In this document: positions 10,806-21,945 of the stretch, one piece after another
Layout of the letters: each line of letters starts with the position of its first letter
Position numbering within the stretch: the first letter of the stretch is position 1
Assembly: GCF_900497805.2 (NCBI RefSeq)
Contig: NW_020954625.1
Span: 22,308,785 to 22,372,784, forward strand
Length of the DNA stretch: 64,000 nucleotides
Direction of reading: 5' to 3'
DNA from: Vombatus ursinus
Taxonomy: Eukaryota; Chordata; Mammalia; Diprotodontia; Vombatidae
Made by a program: the position numbers and the translations under genes
The notes under the pieces: model-generated
Seen by the model: only the letters and a program-made list of their open reading frames with translations
Database searches by the model: none
What the model was told of the DNA's origin: nothing

Positions 10806-11582
10806 CACCAAAATAAAATAATTAAGAGGGAGAAGACACGTTAGAGCTGGCTTTCAAGGATGCCAGGGCAGCCATCAACCAACTTTTTATTACTCATTAG
10901 AAAGTTATTGGATTTGAAAAGCTCACTGCTCTATTGTCAATTTGGTAAGAAGGTTCCTTGACTATTGGTGAGGTCTTCAGAAAATAGAAAGCCAATCTAT
11001 TTTCCTGACCATACCTGAAGCTATTTCAACTGTATAGGATATGCCCAGGTTTATATTCCATTGGCATAGTCTTTCAGAACCTACAGTCACTTCCTTGACA
11101 AGATGAGACATTGGAAGAGGACCCTAGTAGATGGTTTCATGGTTTGTTGATAGACACATAGCTTGTGACATCATAATCAATATTTTTTTTTGAAAAATTG
11201 TGCCACTGAGAAAAAAACAAAAGCACTTTCGAGCAATATCATATTACAACTCAAATATATAAAGATTAACTCAAGACTAAAATTGACAGTGTGTTATTTT
11301 TATTATCTATGAGTACAAAGAAAGTGCTTTTCAGAGACAAATGTTCTTTTTTCTTCTCCAGTTGTAGTACATTAATCGATGTCATATAGAATATGGGAAG
11401 CAGGGTTAAAGAAAGTATCACAATAGGCCACTTCTTCAATTAATGCTTCAATATTTTGATGGATCTATGGTTTCACGTACAGAAAGGTTGCTCCTCTCTA
11501 ATGCAAACCATCTGCACCTTCTCATCCTGGGCTGGTCTTGCTATACTCTAGGACATCAATGGATCTGTGATCTCACTGAGGA
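10806..11582. other. Unassigned stretch with a small inverted repeat
   Basis: Contains a perfect 12-bp inverted pair, aaaagcactttc (11219-11230) and gaaagtgctttt (11320-11331). No exon or named repeat seen. Confidence 0.4.
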
Positions 11583-11755
11583 AGGTTCAGAATCAGAGGA
11601 CATGGATTCAAATCCTGATTCTGCAAATACTTACCTAGGAGATACTGGACAAATCCATTATCCTTCCTTGGCTTTGGTTCCTTATTTGTAAAATTAGTCA
11701 TACTAGATGACCTTGGAGATCCCTCCTTGCTCTAAATCTATGACCCTATGAGCTA
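11583..11755 (+). mobile_element. MIR3-like copy
   Basis: Head 'agaggacatggattcaaatc', core 'gttccttatttgtaaaatt', tail 'tagatgaccttggagatccc' and 'ctctaaatctatgaccc'. Near full length. Confidence 0.75.
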
Positions 11756-11959
11756 TACTCACTTATAGAAGGAGCCAAATTAAGAAAAGGAGAAAAAGAA
11801 GCATCACAGATCTTCTGAGAGCCCCTAGACAAATGAACCTGAATAAGAACTATTGAAATGTAAGCCTTAGTACTATAAATGCAATACAATTTCCTCTATC
11901 TCAAGGGACTGGAAGAGGGTATGGTCCCAATAAATTTCCATTTACCTATCACATTATAG

Positions 11960-12155
11960 TTTACAAGCAATAATAACAGCAAATATTTGTATAACATTTA
12001 AGGTTTTCACAGCACTTTCTCTATATGATATAATTTGATTCCTATGAGACAGGTACAATTATTATACCCCTTTTACAGACAAGGAAACTCCTGCCAAAGG
12101 AGAAGTGACTTGCCCAGAATAACACATCTAGTAAGCACTTTGCTCATAATAATTT
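11960..12155 (-). mobile_element. MIR, antisense
   Basis: 'aataataacagcaaatattt', 'ttttacagacaaggaaactc' and 'aagtgacttgcccagaataa'. Confidence 0.7.
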
Positions 12156-12264
12156 GATCATTTGACATGCTAAAGGTTATCCAGCTAGTAAATAGAGAAA
12201 ATGAGACTCAAATGCCAGTTATTTAGGTCCAAGTCCTTGACAAATTACTAACAATAATCATCCA

Positions 12265-12515
12265 CCAAGGTGGCATAGTGGATAGAGCACCAAGCCTGGA
12301 ATCAGGAAGGCTATCTTCCTGAGTTCAGGTCTAGCCTCGAACACTTCCTAGCTGTAAGACTTTAGGCAAGTCCACTTAACCCTGTTTGCTTCAGTTTCCA
12401 CATCCGTAACATGAGCTGGAGAAGAATGGCAGGGTGGCAAATCACTCCAGTATCTTTGTCAAGAAAATCCCAAATGAGGTCGTGGAGAGTTGGGCATGAT
12501 GGAACAATAATAATA
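12265..12515 (+). mobile_element. MAR1-type SINE
   Basis: 'aaggtggcatagtggataga', 'aaccctgtttgcttcagttt', 'atcactccagtatctttgtc' and 'aagaaaatcccaaatgagg'. Complete order with moderate divergence. Confidence 0.85.
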
Positions 12516-12709
12516 AAATAATTATCCATTATGTGGCCTGAGCAGCAGTTCGAGAATCATTCCCCTTTGTGGGCAAGACTCAAGTGTCTCTGCCATGTAA
12601 ACCAGCAACACAGAGGAACAGAAAGCATGCTGAGCTCGGAGTTAGGTCATGTGGGAACAAATCTCTAAGATGAAATGGGTACAACAGATGATAACATCAT
12701 CTGCTTACT

Positions 12710-12815
12710 GAACCAGAACTGGAGGGTCCTCAGGGACCATGCAGTCCAACCCTCTCATTTTACAAAGGAAACTGAGGCCCAGAGAAGTTAAAAGACTTGC
12801 CCATGATCATAAAGG
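12710..12815 (-). mobile_element. MIR3-like fragment
   Basis: 'gaactggagggtcctcagg', 'gtccaaccctctcatttta' and 'aggaaactgaggcccagag'. A short L2-like tail ('gtgcttaataaatgcttcc') follows at 12880-12900. Confidence 0.75.
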
Positions 12816-12905
12816 TCTTCTATGCGTGAAAAGCACAGTGTGAAACCAATAGTCCCAACTGCAAGCCATTGCACATAGCAAGTGCTTAATAAATGCTTCC
12901 TTTAT

Positions 12906-13839
12906 TCATTGAGTTTCCTTTATTACCTTTCTTAATGGTTGGGGGTGGGGGAGTTGGAAAACCCCACTGTATCAGTCCTTGTATGGGACAGTGGATGGAG
13001 AATAAATATCTTCCACATCAAAGCCCCTCTACGTGTACCCCATGAGCAGGGGCTGATGATCCAGAATTCAATTGGCTGTGGCTCCTAAAAATGAAAGGTT
13101 AAAGGGGCCATGGTCCATCATTTCACCCTGACAAATTCTGAGCACATATTGACTTTCTCTCTTTTCCTTGGATATATAAACTGCTCACCAGAATCCATAA
13201 AGAGGCCCCAGGTCTAAACCCCTTTTGAGTTTTGATTAAAAACTCAATCAGTGCTTGGGACACCCTGTCTGTTACCCAATTAAAACAACTCATCACTCTC
13301 AGAAACAGGTAAAAATAAATAAATTGTCCAAACCTAAGAATGATTCAGAAAAAGTGGATAGGAAAAAAAATTCAGCGAGAGCAGAAAAAGGAAGAAATTC
13401 ATAGAGGTAAGACAGACCATCAGAAAGAAGGCAAAACAAGTCCGAGATGTGAGAAATAAATAAAAGATGAATTGTGAAAGGTGGAGAGCTAGCAACCGGC
13501 CAAGGGAAGAGGGATGATTCATAGTTGGGGATGTATTGTGAGGAAGCCATACATCATTTTCCATGCTGTTTTCATTTTACAGGAGGACAAATAAAAGTGC
13601 TTTTGTGAAAAATAAAAGATTACAATGAAAGGCTCCTTCTTGTCCTTTGTCCCAAATTGCCAATCACTAGCCTGATCCCACTGCTTCTTCCCAGGCAAAT
13701 GGTTTCACATTAGACCTTTTTTTTTGGCCCCTGTGGACACTTGCTTCATTTCAGGACCTGATCATCTCTCACACTATTCACACTCTGCCCAAACCTGCCT
13801 GACGGGGCTCTGCCCTGCTGACTTTCCTCCCCAATTCAT
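12906..13839. other. Unassigned stretch, about 0.9 kb
   Basis: No interspersed repeat recognised. Two overlapping minus-strand frames (13299-13564) are leucine/phenylalanine-rich and do not look like a protein domain. Confidence 0.4.
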
Positions 13840-14090
13840 TTCAGTAAATGTTATTAAATACCTGCTACTTGCTACATACTAAGGATAAATGGCAGGGGGG
13901 AAATGAAACTTTTTCTGACCTCTGAGAATTTATATTCTACTGGGGAAATACAATATGTGTATCAATAATAAATATAAAGTACATCCAAAGTAATTTGAAG
14001 GAAAAGTGAGTCCCAAGAGCAGGAGAGGACCAGAAGAGGTGGAAAGCCCTTCTGTAGGACGTAGACCCTGGGGTGGACCTGGAAGGAACC
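13840..14090 (-). mobile_element. L2 3' region, antisense
   Basis: 'gtaaatgttattaaatacc', 'ttctactggggaaatac', then 'gtaatttgaaggaaaagtg', the antisense L2 3'UTR running towards ORF2. Confidence 0.6.
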
Positions 14091-14224
14091 CAGAGTTCTG
14101 AAGAGATGGAAGGGATGAAGTCTTTCCCCCCTTTTCAAACAGGAAGATCCTTTTCAACATCAAACATTTTGCAGAAACCCACATGATAGAATTCAAACAA
14201 CTTAAATGAAGGGACAATTTCCTC

Positions 14225-14660
14225 TTTGTCTTTGCATGCCCAGTGCTAGTACAGTGGTCGATGCTTAATAAATGCTTCTTGATGGATTAGGGCATTAATA
14301 TTACCATCTGTTACTGAAGAAAATGCATAAAAACAAAAAACTTTTCAGAACCCAGGGACACTTTTAAATCGATGTGGAGTTTTATCCTTCACAACGTCAT
14401 CTAAATAAATGCGAAAACTTAAAATGTGTGCATTTGGCAAGCATGTTATTTAATGAGCCCAAAGTAGAGATGTTTGCTCAAGCAAGATGGAAGAAAGCAG
14501 GCTGTTCATGCATCAGGTTGCTTTGGCCACTAGGAGGCTGAAGTTAATAGGTTAGGAATTGGGTACCACAAAGTGTCTTCTTCTACTAGGCTATGAACTC
14601 CATGAGGGTAGGGATTATGTATTACACAAACTTTACATCTACCCGAGTGCCTAACACAGT
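14225..14660 (+). mobile_element. Two short L2 3' ends
   Basis: 14225-14285 has 'tgcttaataaatgcttcttg'; 14580-14660 has 'ctatgaactccatgaggg' and 'gtgcctaacacagtgc'. The sequence between (14290-14580) is unassigned. Confidence 0.65.
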
Positions 14661-15245
14661 GCTCTGCATATGGGATGTGCCATTTCCTAAAGCTCTTCCG
14701 ACCCCCTACTCAATAGAATTCAGTGGTTCCCTATTTCCACTGGGTTCAATAAAATACTCTGTTTGACATTCAAAGTGCTCCATAACCTCACCCCCTCTTA
14801 CCTTTCCATTCTTCTCACCCCTTCCCACCGTACTCCCCCACACATACTCTTCAATTCAATAATAATGACTCCTGGCTGTTCCCAACAAGACACTCAATCT
14901 CTTGGCTATGGGCATTTTCTCTGGCTGACCTCTACGTATGTAATGTTCTCCCTCCTTAACACTATCTAATGTTTCCCTGGCTTCCTTTAAGTCCCAACTA
15001 ATTTCATTTCTTTATATTGGAAGCACTCTCAAACCTGTCTTAATGCTGGTGCTTTCCTTCTGTTAATCACTTCCTATTTATATTGTGGATAGCTGCTTCT
15101 TGTATATACATATGACTGCATATTGTCTTCCACTTTAAATCGTGAGTTTTTGACAGTAGGAACTATCTTTTGTCTTTTCACAACATTTAGCACTACAGCC
15201 TGGCATAGAGTAGTGCTTATTAAATTTGATTGATGGTCAGACCAA
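14660..15245 (+). mobile_element. L2 ORF2 end plus 3'UTR
   Basis: Sense L2: 'tcagtggttccctatttcc', 'tgacattcaaagtgctcc', 'tcctggctgttcccaacaag', 'gggcattttctctggctgac', then 3'UTR 'ttcctatttatattgtgg' and 'gtgcttattaaatttgattg'. A 68-residue open stretch from 14763 keeps part of the carboxy-terminal protein pattern; the rest is broken. Confidence 0.8.
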
Positions 15246-15249
15246 CTAT

Positions 15250-15550
15250 TGAACCAAATCCATTGCTTACTGGTTCTATCACAAGTGGATGCCATAGCAC
15301 AAGCTTTTCATCACCTTTAAGGGTTTCTCATCACCTCATCACCGATTCCTAACTTCCTATCAGGTATACCTTCCAGTCATTTAAAAATAGCATTTTATGT
15401 CTCACTTTTTGTATTTTAAAATAAAGTTTGGTTGTTAATTTTGTTTTAAAATAAGCTTTGTTTTTAGTTTTTAGCTTGCCTGTTGAATAAAATAATATAA
15501 TTTATAAATGAATCTCTAATAAATACTCACTTTAAATACAAAATAAAATA
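15250..15550. other. AT-rich unassigned stretch
   Basis: Rich in 'ttttaaaataa' words from 15380 to 15550. No named repeat. Confidence 0.35.
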
Positions 15551-15552
15551 TT

Positions 15553-15815
15553 CTTAGAGCTAGGTGGCTCAGTGGATAGAGTGCCAGGCCTGGAGTCAGG
15601 AAGACTCATCTTCCTAAGTCAAATCCAGCCTCAGACACTTCCGAGATGTGTGACCTTGGACAAGTCAATTAACCCTGTTTGCCTTAGTTTCCTCATCTGT
15701 AAAATGATCTGGAGAAGGAAATGGCAAACCATTCCAGTGTCTTTGCCAAGAAAACTCCAAATGGGGTCATGAAGAGTCAGACATGACTGAAAAAACAAAT
15801 GAACAACAACAACAA
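15553..15815 (+). mobile_element. MAR1-type SINE, well preserved
   Basis: Complete: 'agctaggtggctcagtggat', 'gtgtgaccttggacaagtc', 'gagaaggaaatggcaaacc', 'aactccaaatggggtcatg', 'agtcagacatgactg' and a (CAA)n end. A good example of the RTE-like tail in this window. Confidence 0.9.
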
Positions 15816-15944
15816 ATTCCTTGAATGCCACTCTAATGAAATGTAGTGTATATGTAGGCCATATATACAGAGGCAGAAGGGTAGAGGTAGAATAGTATTT
15901 ATCTCCAAAGAAAAGGTAAGAAAACATAACTTTCTTTTCTTCTT

Positions 15945-16112
15945 TGCAGAGGCAGGCAAGTGTCTGAGGTCAGATCTGAGCTCAGGTCTTCCTGACTCCA
16001 AGCCCAGTACTCTATTCACTGAGCCACCTAACTCCTTCCATAGATAGATAGATAGATATAGATATAGATATATACACATATACATACATATATACATACA
16101 TACACACACAAA
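15945..16112 (-). mobile_element. SINE head with (GATA)/(TA) microsatellite
   Basis: 15945-16040 is the antisense head of a tRNA-type SINE ('caggtcttcctgactcc', 'ctattcactgagccacc'). It is followed by a degenerate GATA/TA/CATA tract to 16112. Confidence 0.65.
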
Positions 16113-17127
16113 TGTGTCCTGGCATGATCACTTTATTGGTTGGAGATGCTTAATTGATTTACAAGAGAAGGTGAAGGGTAGGGAGAGAGATCTGCATCTG
16201 GAAATGATCATGATGGAAAGTCAAAAGGAATCAATTAAACTCCAAAAATGCACAAATAAAGAGCTTGGATTTGAACTCTGTGGCTTCTTCTCCATACCAG
16301 TTGTCTGTGATCATGAGCAAAACTTGAAGGATTCTTCTCCATGACTGGTTAGTAAAAAAAAAAAAAAAAGAATCTAACCACATCCAACCATCCATCCAAC
16401 AGAGGACCATATTTCAAGAAATTGGCAAAGAAGCATTTCAAATAAGTAAGGGAAGCTCAAAATAGCTTCTCTAGTCTTAGGTGAAAGAAACCCCCTATGA
16501 CAGATTTTTGAGAACTTATGGGCAAGAATCTACCATTATGGGCAGCCATGTACGGGCAGTGACCACTGGTGGGAGTGTCTACACTGACGAGAACTCAATT
16601 CCCTTGCAGGATCTAAAAAGGAAAATTAGAGAAAGCAAACTGACCGTGGTGAGACGGGATCTTGTGGCTGCCAAGTAAAATGACTGCTTTCTGTCCTTCC
16701 TACTAACTTGTGCCTTGTAATTGGGATTTTGAAGAAGCTGGCAGAATACTGAATCCATGAGACCATTGTCAACTCCATTTGTCTTCAGCTATCCTGTTGT
16801 ACCCTGTCAGCCTCCAACTTAATATTCCCTTTTAAATCTAAAACATAATTTCTCACTAAATTGATTCAGCCACAGTGAAAACTCTTTTTTTATGAGACTC
16901 TCCCAAGTAATTTATGAGCTTGGGAAACTTCAGGAAGAGCATATGATCCAATTACCCATGGTAATTAACCTGACAGTTCTTCTCATAACTTTAAAAATTA
17001 GTCAGCTAGCAAAAAGACCTCCACAGCCCCTGACACACATAACAATATATTGACTCTCATACTTTAATATGTGCATATGATGAGCTAAAGTAAGTGACAA
17101 AGAAAAAATCTTATAGCCTACCAGAAT
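16113..17127. other. Unassigned stretch, about 1 kb
   Basis: No repeat recognised apart from a 15-A run near 16355. A 65-codon open frame (16481-16678) that begins with GTG has an even, protein-like composition, but I recognise no family and see no splice context I can defend. Confidence 0.4.
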
Positions 17128-17400
17128 CAAAGAATAATCAATGAATATTTATTAAGGGTTTACTATGTACCTGGAACAGTGTTAGGTGCTGGAGAAACAA
17201 AGATGAAATTGAATCACTTCTTGCCTTCAACGAACTTACATTCAAATGAGGGAGATAATATGTACAAATAGAGATAGATAAAAAATAAATACAGTGTAAT
17301 TTGAGGAAAAAGTACTAGCAGATTGGGCATAGGAAAAGGCTTCTTTGTTGAAAGTGCTGCCTGAACTGGGTCTTGAAGTAAACCAGGCAATCTAAAATTA
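17128..17400 (-). mobile_element. L2 3' region, antisense
   Basis: 'tcaatgaatatttattaagg', 'tttactatgtacctggaac', 'acgaacttacattcaaatg' and 'tgaactgggtcttgaag' are in antisense L2 order. Confidence 0.75.
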
Positions 17401-17574
17401 TATGTCTCAGGACTGTGACGGGAAATGATAGGAAATTTTAAAGGATGTGACTCACCCCCAAAGCAATATGGGCCTGAGCAATGGCCATTCTTTTATAGCT
17501 GTGATAGACATGCATTGCTGCCCAGAGATTCCCAAAGAAAACTCCCAAAGTTGGAGTATTGATGGCACGGTCTC

Positions 17575-17712
17575 AGCCCTGCTACCTGTGGGAGCTCAGA
17601 GGAGCCATTGAACTGTTCCAGACCTCAAGTTATTTGTCTATAAAATGAGGAGAATGGATTGACTAGGTTTCTCTAAGGTCCTTTCTAGTACCTGAGCTGA
17701 TGATCCTATGAG
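17575..17712 (+). mobile_element. MIR3-like fragment
   Basis: 'tatttgtctataaaatgagg', 'gactaggtttctctaaggtc' and 'tgatgatcctatgag' tail. Confidence 0.65.
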
Positions 17713-17899
17713 AAGTCTAATTGGGAAGACCGAACAAAGAATATCCAACCTTATTGACCAGAAAGAAGCTATCTCAGTTTGGAGGCTCCAAACTCATGTC
17801 CCATGATTTTTCACTTTTAAATGACTCCTCTTGAGCTTGTCCTATCATAATATCAATGAGTACACTACACTACTATTTGGTAATATTTTTGATTAATGC

Positions 17900-18290
17900 A
17901 ATCAGGAGATGCCCACTATAGATTTCCATTGATTGGGAAGTGACTGAGCAAATGGTGGTACATGAACGCAATGGAGTATTAGTACCCTGAAATGAGGACC
18001 TTAAGTATGGACAGAGCCAGTCCATTAGGTGTAACTTTGAGCACTACAGAGTAGTTTGGAGAGACTCACATGAATGGATGCGAAGCGAAGTAAGCAGAAC
18101 CATGAAGACAATACACACAAGGGCTAGAACAATGGCAATAATGAAACAAAATCTGCACAGCTGGAATGATCAAGCTTAGCCTCAGAAAAGTGAAAACTTC
18201 CCTCTCTTCTTTGCAGGGATGGGAGAGGGGGTTGGGTGTTGAAAATGACATCTACTGTCATACTCAGTTGATGAGTTGGTTAATTTTGAA
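17900..18290 (+). mobile_element. Old L1 3' end
   Basis: 'ttgattgggaagtgactgag', 'ggtggtacatgaacgcaatg' and 'agtattagta' align with the L1 ORF2 end seen in the L1 at 25562-26305. Next come 'gaagtaagcagaaccatgaa', 'ctcttctttgcagggatggg' and 'ctcagttgatgagttgg' from the 3'UTR. Frame broken. Confidence 0.65.
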
Positions 18291-18334
18291 GAACTAATAT
18301 TTCCTTCCTTTCACCTTCTATCTTTTCTTCCTTT

Positions 18335-18475
18335 TTTAGGCAATTACGGTTAAGTGACTTGTCCTGGGTCACACAGCTAGTAAGTGTCAACTGTCTGGTC
18401 TGAGGCCATGTTTGAACTGAGGTCCTCCTAAATCCAAGGCCACTGCTCTATCTACTACTGCACCACCTAGCTGCC
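18335..18475 (-). mobile_element. WSINE1-type SINE
   Basis: Antisense: poly-T, 'aggcaattacggttaagtga', 'gggtcacacagctagtaag', 'tgcaccacctagctgcc'. Near full length. Confidence 0.8.
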
Positions 18476-18611
18476 CTCCCTCCTTTCATTCTCTTCCTCC
18501 CTTTCTCCATCCCTTCTTTCCTTCCTTCCTTCCTTTCTTCCTTCTTTCCCTTTATCTCTTCCCTCTTTCTTTGCTTCCTTTCTTCCTTCCTTCTTTCCTT
18601 TCTTCCTTGCC
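18476..18611. repeat. (TTCC/TTTC)n pyrimidine tract
   Basis: About 135 bp that is almost all C/T, starting immediately at the head end of the SINE on its left. Confidence 0.85.
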
Positions 18612-19170
18612 ATTCTTTTGTACATGGAGAGATTCTCTGTTGGGGGTGGAGAAGGTATATACTAGGAAATGAAGATGATAGAAATGCAAGAGGAGGCAAA
18701 AAAAATTTATTTTTAAAACTAAGTAAAAAATCAGGAATGCCTGCTTCCCCAAAGGAAGCTCTTTCTCAATGGCCACACTTGTTATGGCTTATCAATGCCT
18801 CTGCCTTTACTGAAGTATCAATTTGTTCTGTGAAATTAAGACTATGATTCATAAGGACCACTGTTTACTCAATTAATTAGGGTTAACTGTTTCAAATATG
18901 GGTCAAATTCCACTGCCCTTAACTCAATGAGAATGTCCAAATAATTTTGTCGCATTAGAATTTCATGTATCAGGTATAAGAGAATCTCCAAAAGTTCCAA
19001 GAAGGAGCCTTGTAAGACAAACCAGACTTTACCCAAGAATCCTCAAGAAAGTATCCCAAACAAGTGGGCACAGAACCTCCATTGAAGACATCAAGTGTGG
19101 GAGAAACCTACTACCTCAACAGATAATCCAGGCTTCTTTGGGGCAGCTCTAAGCCATAGATTTATAGCTG
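18612..19170. other. Unassigned stretch
   Basis: Nothing recognised. Confidence 0.35.
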
Positions 19171-19244
19171 AAAGTAGCTAGGAGGCAAAGAAGATAGGAT
19201 AGTTAGGAGTTAGTTGGTAGTAATAGTAGTTAGTAATTATAGTT

Positions 19245-19490
19245 AGTAAGACCTGAGTTTGAATTCTATCTAAAACAGCTAACTAACTATGTGACCTTGG
19301 CCAAATCACTTAACCTCTCTGACTCAGTTTCTTAATTTGTAAAATGGGGTCATAATAGTGTCTACTTCACAGGATTGTTGTGAAGATAGAATGAGATGAT
19401 TTCATTTTATTGATGAGGAAAATGAGGATCAGATAGATTAAGTGACTTGCCCAGGATCTCAGGTAGTAAGAAGAGCTAAGATTCAAGCCC
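19245..19490 (+). mobile_element. MIR, then an antisense CORE-SINE piece
   Basis: 19245-19400 is sense MIR ('gtgaccttggccaaatcact', 'taaaatggggtcataatag', 'aggattgttgtgaagat'). 19401-19490 reads the other way ('tattgatgaggaaaatgagg', 'gacttgcccaggatctcagg'). Confidence 0.7.
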
Positions 19491-19499
19491 TTTGATTGT

Positions 19500-19890
19500 A
19501 AATATGGTCACGGAGTAAGAAAGATGGCAGAGGTTGAGCTCCTCCAGGCTCGCAGAAAAGCTTTAAGATCTTATTACTGAGACTGCACCAGGCCTGAAGC
19601 CTGCTGCTGGTGGCCTCACCAGTCAGCCCATTCCTCAGATCCATGGAAACAGACTCCTCTGAGCAACACCTACTTCCAGGACATCAAGATCAAACTTTCC
19701 GCATTGTTTTGTAACCCCCCGTAATCTCCGAGTGCTCTTAGAAACTCACTCCCAGACTGGGAGGAGAAGATGCTAAACAGGGAGCCCATGGTAGGCATGA
19801 AGAGTACTTGTCAGTGGAGCTACGTTGTCATTTTAACTTCCAAACAGGCAACCAATTAAGATGGAAGCCAAAACATGGCATTCTTCATTT
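19500..19890. other. Unassigned stretch
   Basis: Starts with 'gtcacggagtaagaaagatgg', which faintly recalls an L1 5' start, but the rest gives no support. Confidence 0.3.
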
Positions 19891-19898
19891 TACAGGGA

Positions 19899-19945
19899 GT
19901 TTGGCTTCTAATCTACCTAGCTATTTGGGGAGATAGAGAAATAGG

Positions 19946-20026
<81 letters not shown>

Positions 20027-20220
20027 NNNNNNNNNNGGATGGATGGATGGATGGATGGATGGATGGATGGATGGATGGATGGAATATTATATTATATATA
20101 ATATATATAAATGCACTGTGCATATATACACATATATAAGCTACCTATTTGGGAAGATAGATATGTATATATACATGTATATGTGTATTTTCAAATAGAT
20201 AGGTAGATTAGAAGTCAAAC
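19899..20220. repeat. Inverted repeat enclosing GATA/GGAT microsatellites
   Basis: Left arm 19899-19927 and right arm 20192-20220 are reverse complements at 27 of 29 positions (left arm begins gtttggcttctaatctacct). Between them lie (GATA)n at 19943-20026, a gap, (GGAT)n at 20037-20083, an AT-rich block and the small palindrome atgcac-t-gtgcat (20111-20123). Confidence 0.85.
20027..20036. other. Assembly gap (10 N)
   Basis: Ten N at the switch from GATA to GGAT units. True length is unknown; any frame crossing it is meaningless. Confidence 0.99.
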
Positions 20221-20850
20221 ACATATACATATATGTGCATATTGACACACATGTATGTGTACATATCTGTAGATATATATTAACACCACTAGACTTATCT
20301 ATTCTCTCCTGCTGTTGTAAGTAGAGGGAATGTGATTAACCAAAGTATAGCTGGACAAATGTTTTCTTTAATTTTATATAGAATATTCATTTTCTTGAAG
20401 ATCATGGTAGCAATCAGTTACTTAACTTTCTTTGACAGTATTGTAATTAATAGCTGACACCCAGTGACCATCTAGTGCCTGGAATGGGGTAGCAATAATC
20501 TGTTCCTTCTTATTCAGTTCCAGCCAGGAAAATACATTAGGTCATAATACATCCAAAAGGATTGAGGGGAAGAAAGATTTATGTTTTGAGTAGGCTGGAT
20601 TCTTGGATAATGGGGACATTTTCACTGCCTGATACATCTAGAGGGGTTCAGAATGAAAATGAGAAGAGGTTGCCACCTATTATGAAGGCTGGAAGCTGAG
20701 GAGAGGACTGGGTCCTAACCTGTGGCACCCACCTCACCTCACAGGTGGGGCTTTAAGACTTCAGGTGCTCTGAAGTCAGCTCAGCTCCCCTTTCCTTCCA
20801 GGGCAGCAGGTGAGCAGACACTGCTCTCTTGACCTGTTTGAGAAGGCTAG
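20221..20850. other. Unassigned stretch
   Basis: No repeat recognised. 20720-20810 is rich in short self-similar words ('acctcac', 'aggtg'). Confidence 0.35.
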
Positions 20851-20851
20851 T

Positions 20852-20907
20852 CCAGCATTAATAATAACAATAATAATAGTAATAATTGTGAGAAGAAGTG
20901 AGAAGGA

Positions 20908-20939
<32 letters not shown>

Positions 20940-21028
20940 GAAAGAAGAAGAAGAAGAAGAAGAAGAAGAAGAAGAAGAAGAAGAAGAAAAAGGAGGAAAG
21001 GAGGAGGAGAGGAGGAGGAAAAGGGAGT
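20852..21028. repeat. (AAT)n then (GAA)n/(GGA)n purine tract
   Basis: AAT-type triplets to about 20886, then near-pure A/G sequence to 21026, including about 15 uninterrupted GAA units at 20943-20990. The poly-lysine and poly-serine frames here are artefacts. Confidence 0.95.
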
Positions 21029-21103
21029 TAGCCTGGAAAGCATTTGTATCCTTACAGCCTAGCACAGTGAAATATAATAACTATGATGAAGATGATGATG
21101 ATA

Positions 21104-21318
21104 CTAATAATAATAATAGCTAGCATTTATATGGCACTTTAAGGTTTCTAAAGCACTTTACATATATTATCAAATTTGAACCTCACAAAAACCCTGGCAG
21201 GTAGGTGCTATTATTATTTCTATTTTACAGATGAGGAAACTGAGGCTGAGAAAGTTTCAGTGATTCGCCCAAGGTCATACAGCTAGTAAGTGTCTGAGTC
21301 CAGATTTGAACTCAGGTG
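21104..21318 (-). mobile_element. MIR, full length
   Basis: Antisense: 'ataatagctagcatttatat', 'aaagcactttacatatatt', 'acagatgaggaaactgagg', 'aaggtcatacagctagtaag', 'gatttgaactcagg'. Confidence 0.85.
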
Positions 21319-21339
21319 AGAAGAAATAGAAAAAGAAAA

Positions 21340-21420
21340 TTTAAAAAAGTCAGACAGTCCCAGTTCTCAAGGAGTTCACACTCTAATTGGAAGAGATAAT
21401 AAATAAAAGAAAGTCCAGTT
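21340..21420 (-). mobile_element. L2 fragment, antisense
   Basis: 'cccagttctcaaggagttc' and 'cactctaattggaagagat' are antisense L2 3'UTR. Confidence 0.55.
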
Positions 21421-21769
21421 GCAGGGCAGCTGGAAAGGTCCAAAGGGCTGAAGGGCCTAGCTGCAAATGTTAAGATCTAGCTGTCTTCAGGGTGTATTAG
21501 CAGTTCAGATGACAGTGCTTATAGTCTGGAGGTTATATGAAGATCCAGGACAGATGGTCATGCCTGTCTCACCAGAATGAATAGAGTTGGTGACTCCCTT
21601 CTCATACAAGTTGGGTGAGCAGTCATGTCCCAGACCAAGAAAGAAGACAAAGGAAAGGAGAGTGGGGGAAGGTGCCTCCCCTGGTGGTGGGTGTTCCTGC
21701 CACTTGGTTGTTGACAATGGATTCTAGCTATCAGGAAACACAGGAAAGATTGAGGGGGGAATGCAAAAA
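21421..21769. other. Unassigned stretch
   Basis: No repeat recognised; frames on both strands are short and overlap each other. Confidence 0.35.
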
Positions 21770-21945
21770 GGGAAGTTCCAGGCACACAGTAGGCAGTTAA
21801 TAAATGCTTGCTGATTGATATCATCTGTTATTAACAACTCTTTTTTACAGACAATGAAACAGGGTCAGAGAGTTGAAGTAACTGGCTAAGAGGTGACATT
21901 TGAACCCAGGTCTTCCTAACTCCAAACCCAGCGGCCTCCATTACA
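21770..21945. mobile_element. L2 tail and antisense SINE
   Basis: 21770-21822 has 'gcagttaataaatgcttgc' plus 'tgattgata' (L2 sense end). 21825-21945 is antisense CORE-SINE ('ttgaacccaggtcttcctaa'). Confidence 0.65.

Noticed and set aside
19500-19700. L1 5'UTR start
   Set aside because: Only the first 20 or so bases resemble one, and no L1 coding sequence follows.
20810-21065. Lysine-rich and serine/leucine-rich frames
   Set aside because: They are translations of the GAA microsatellite.
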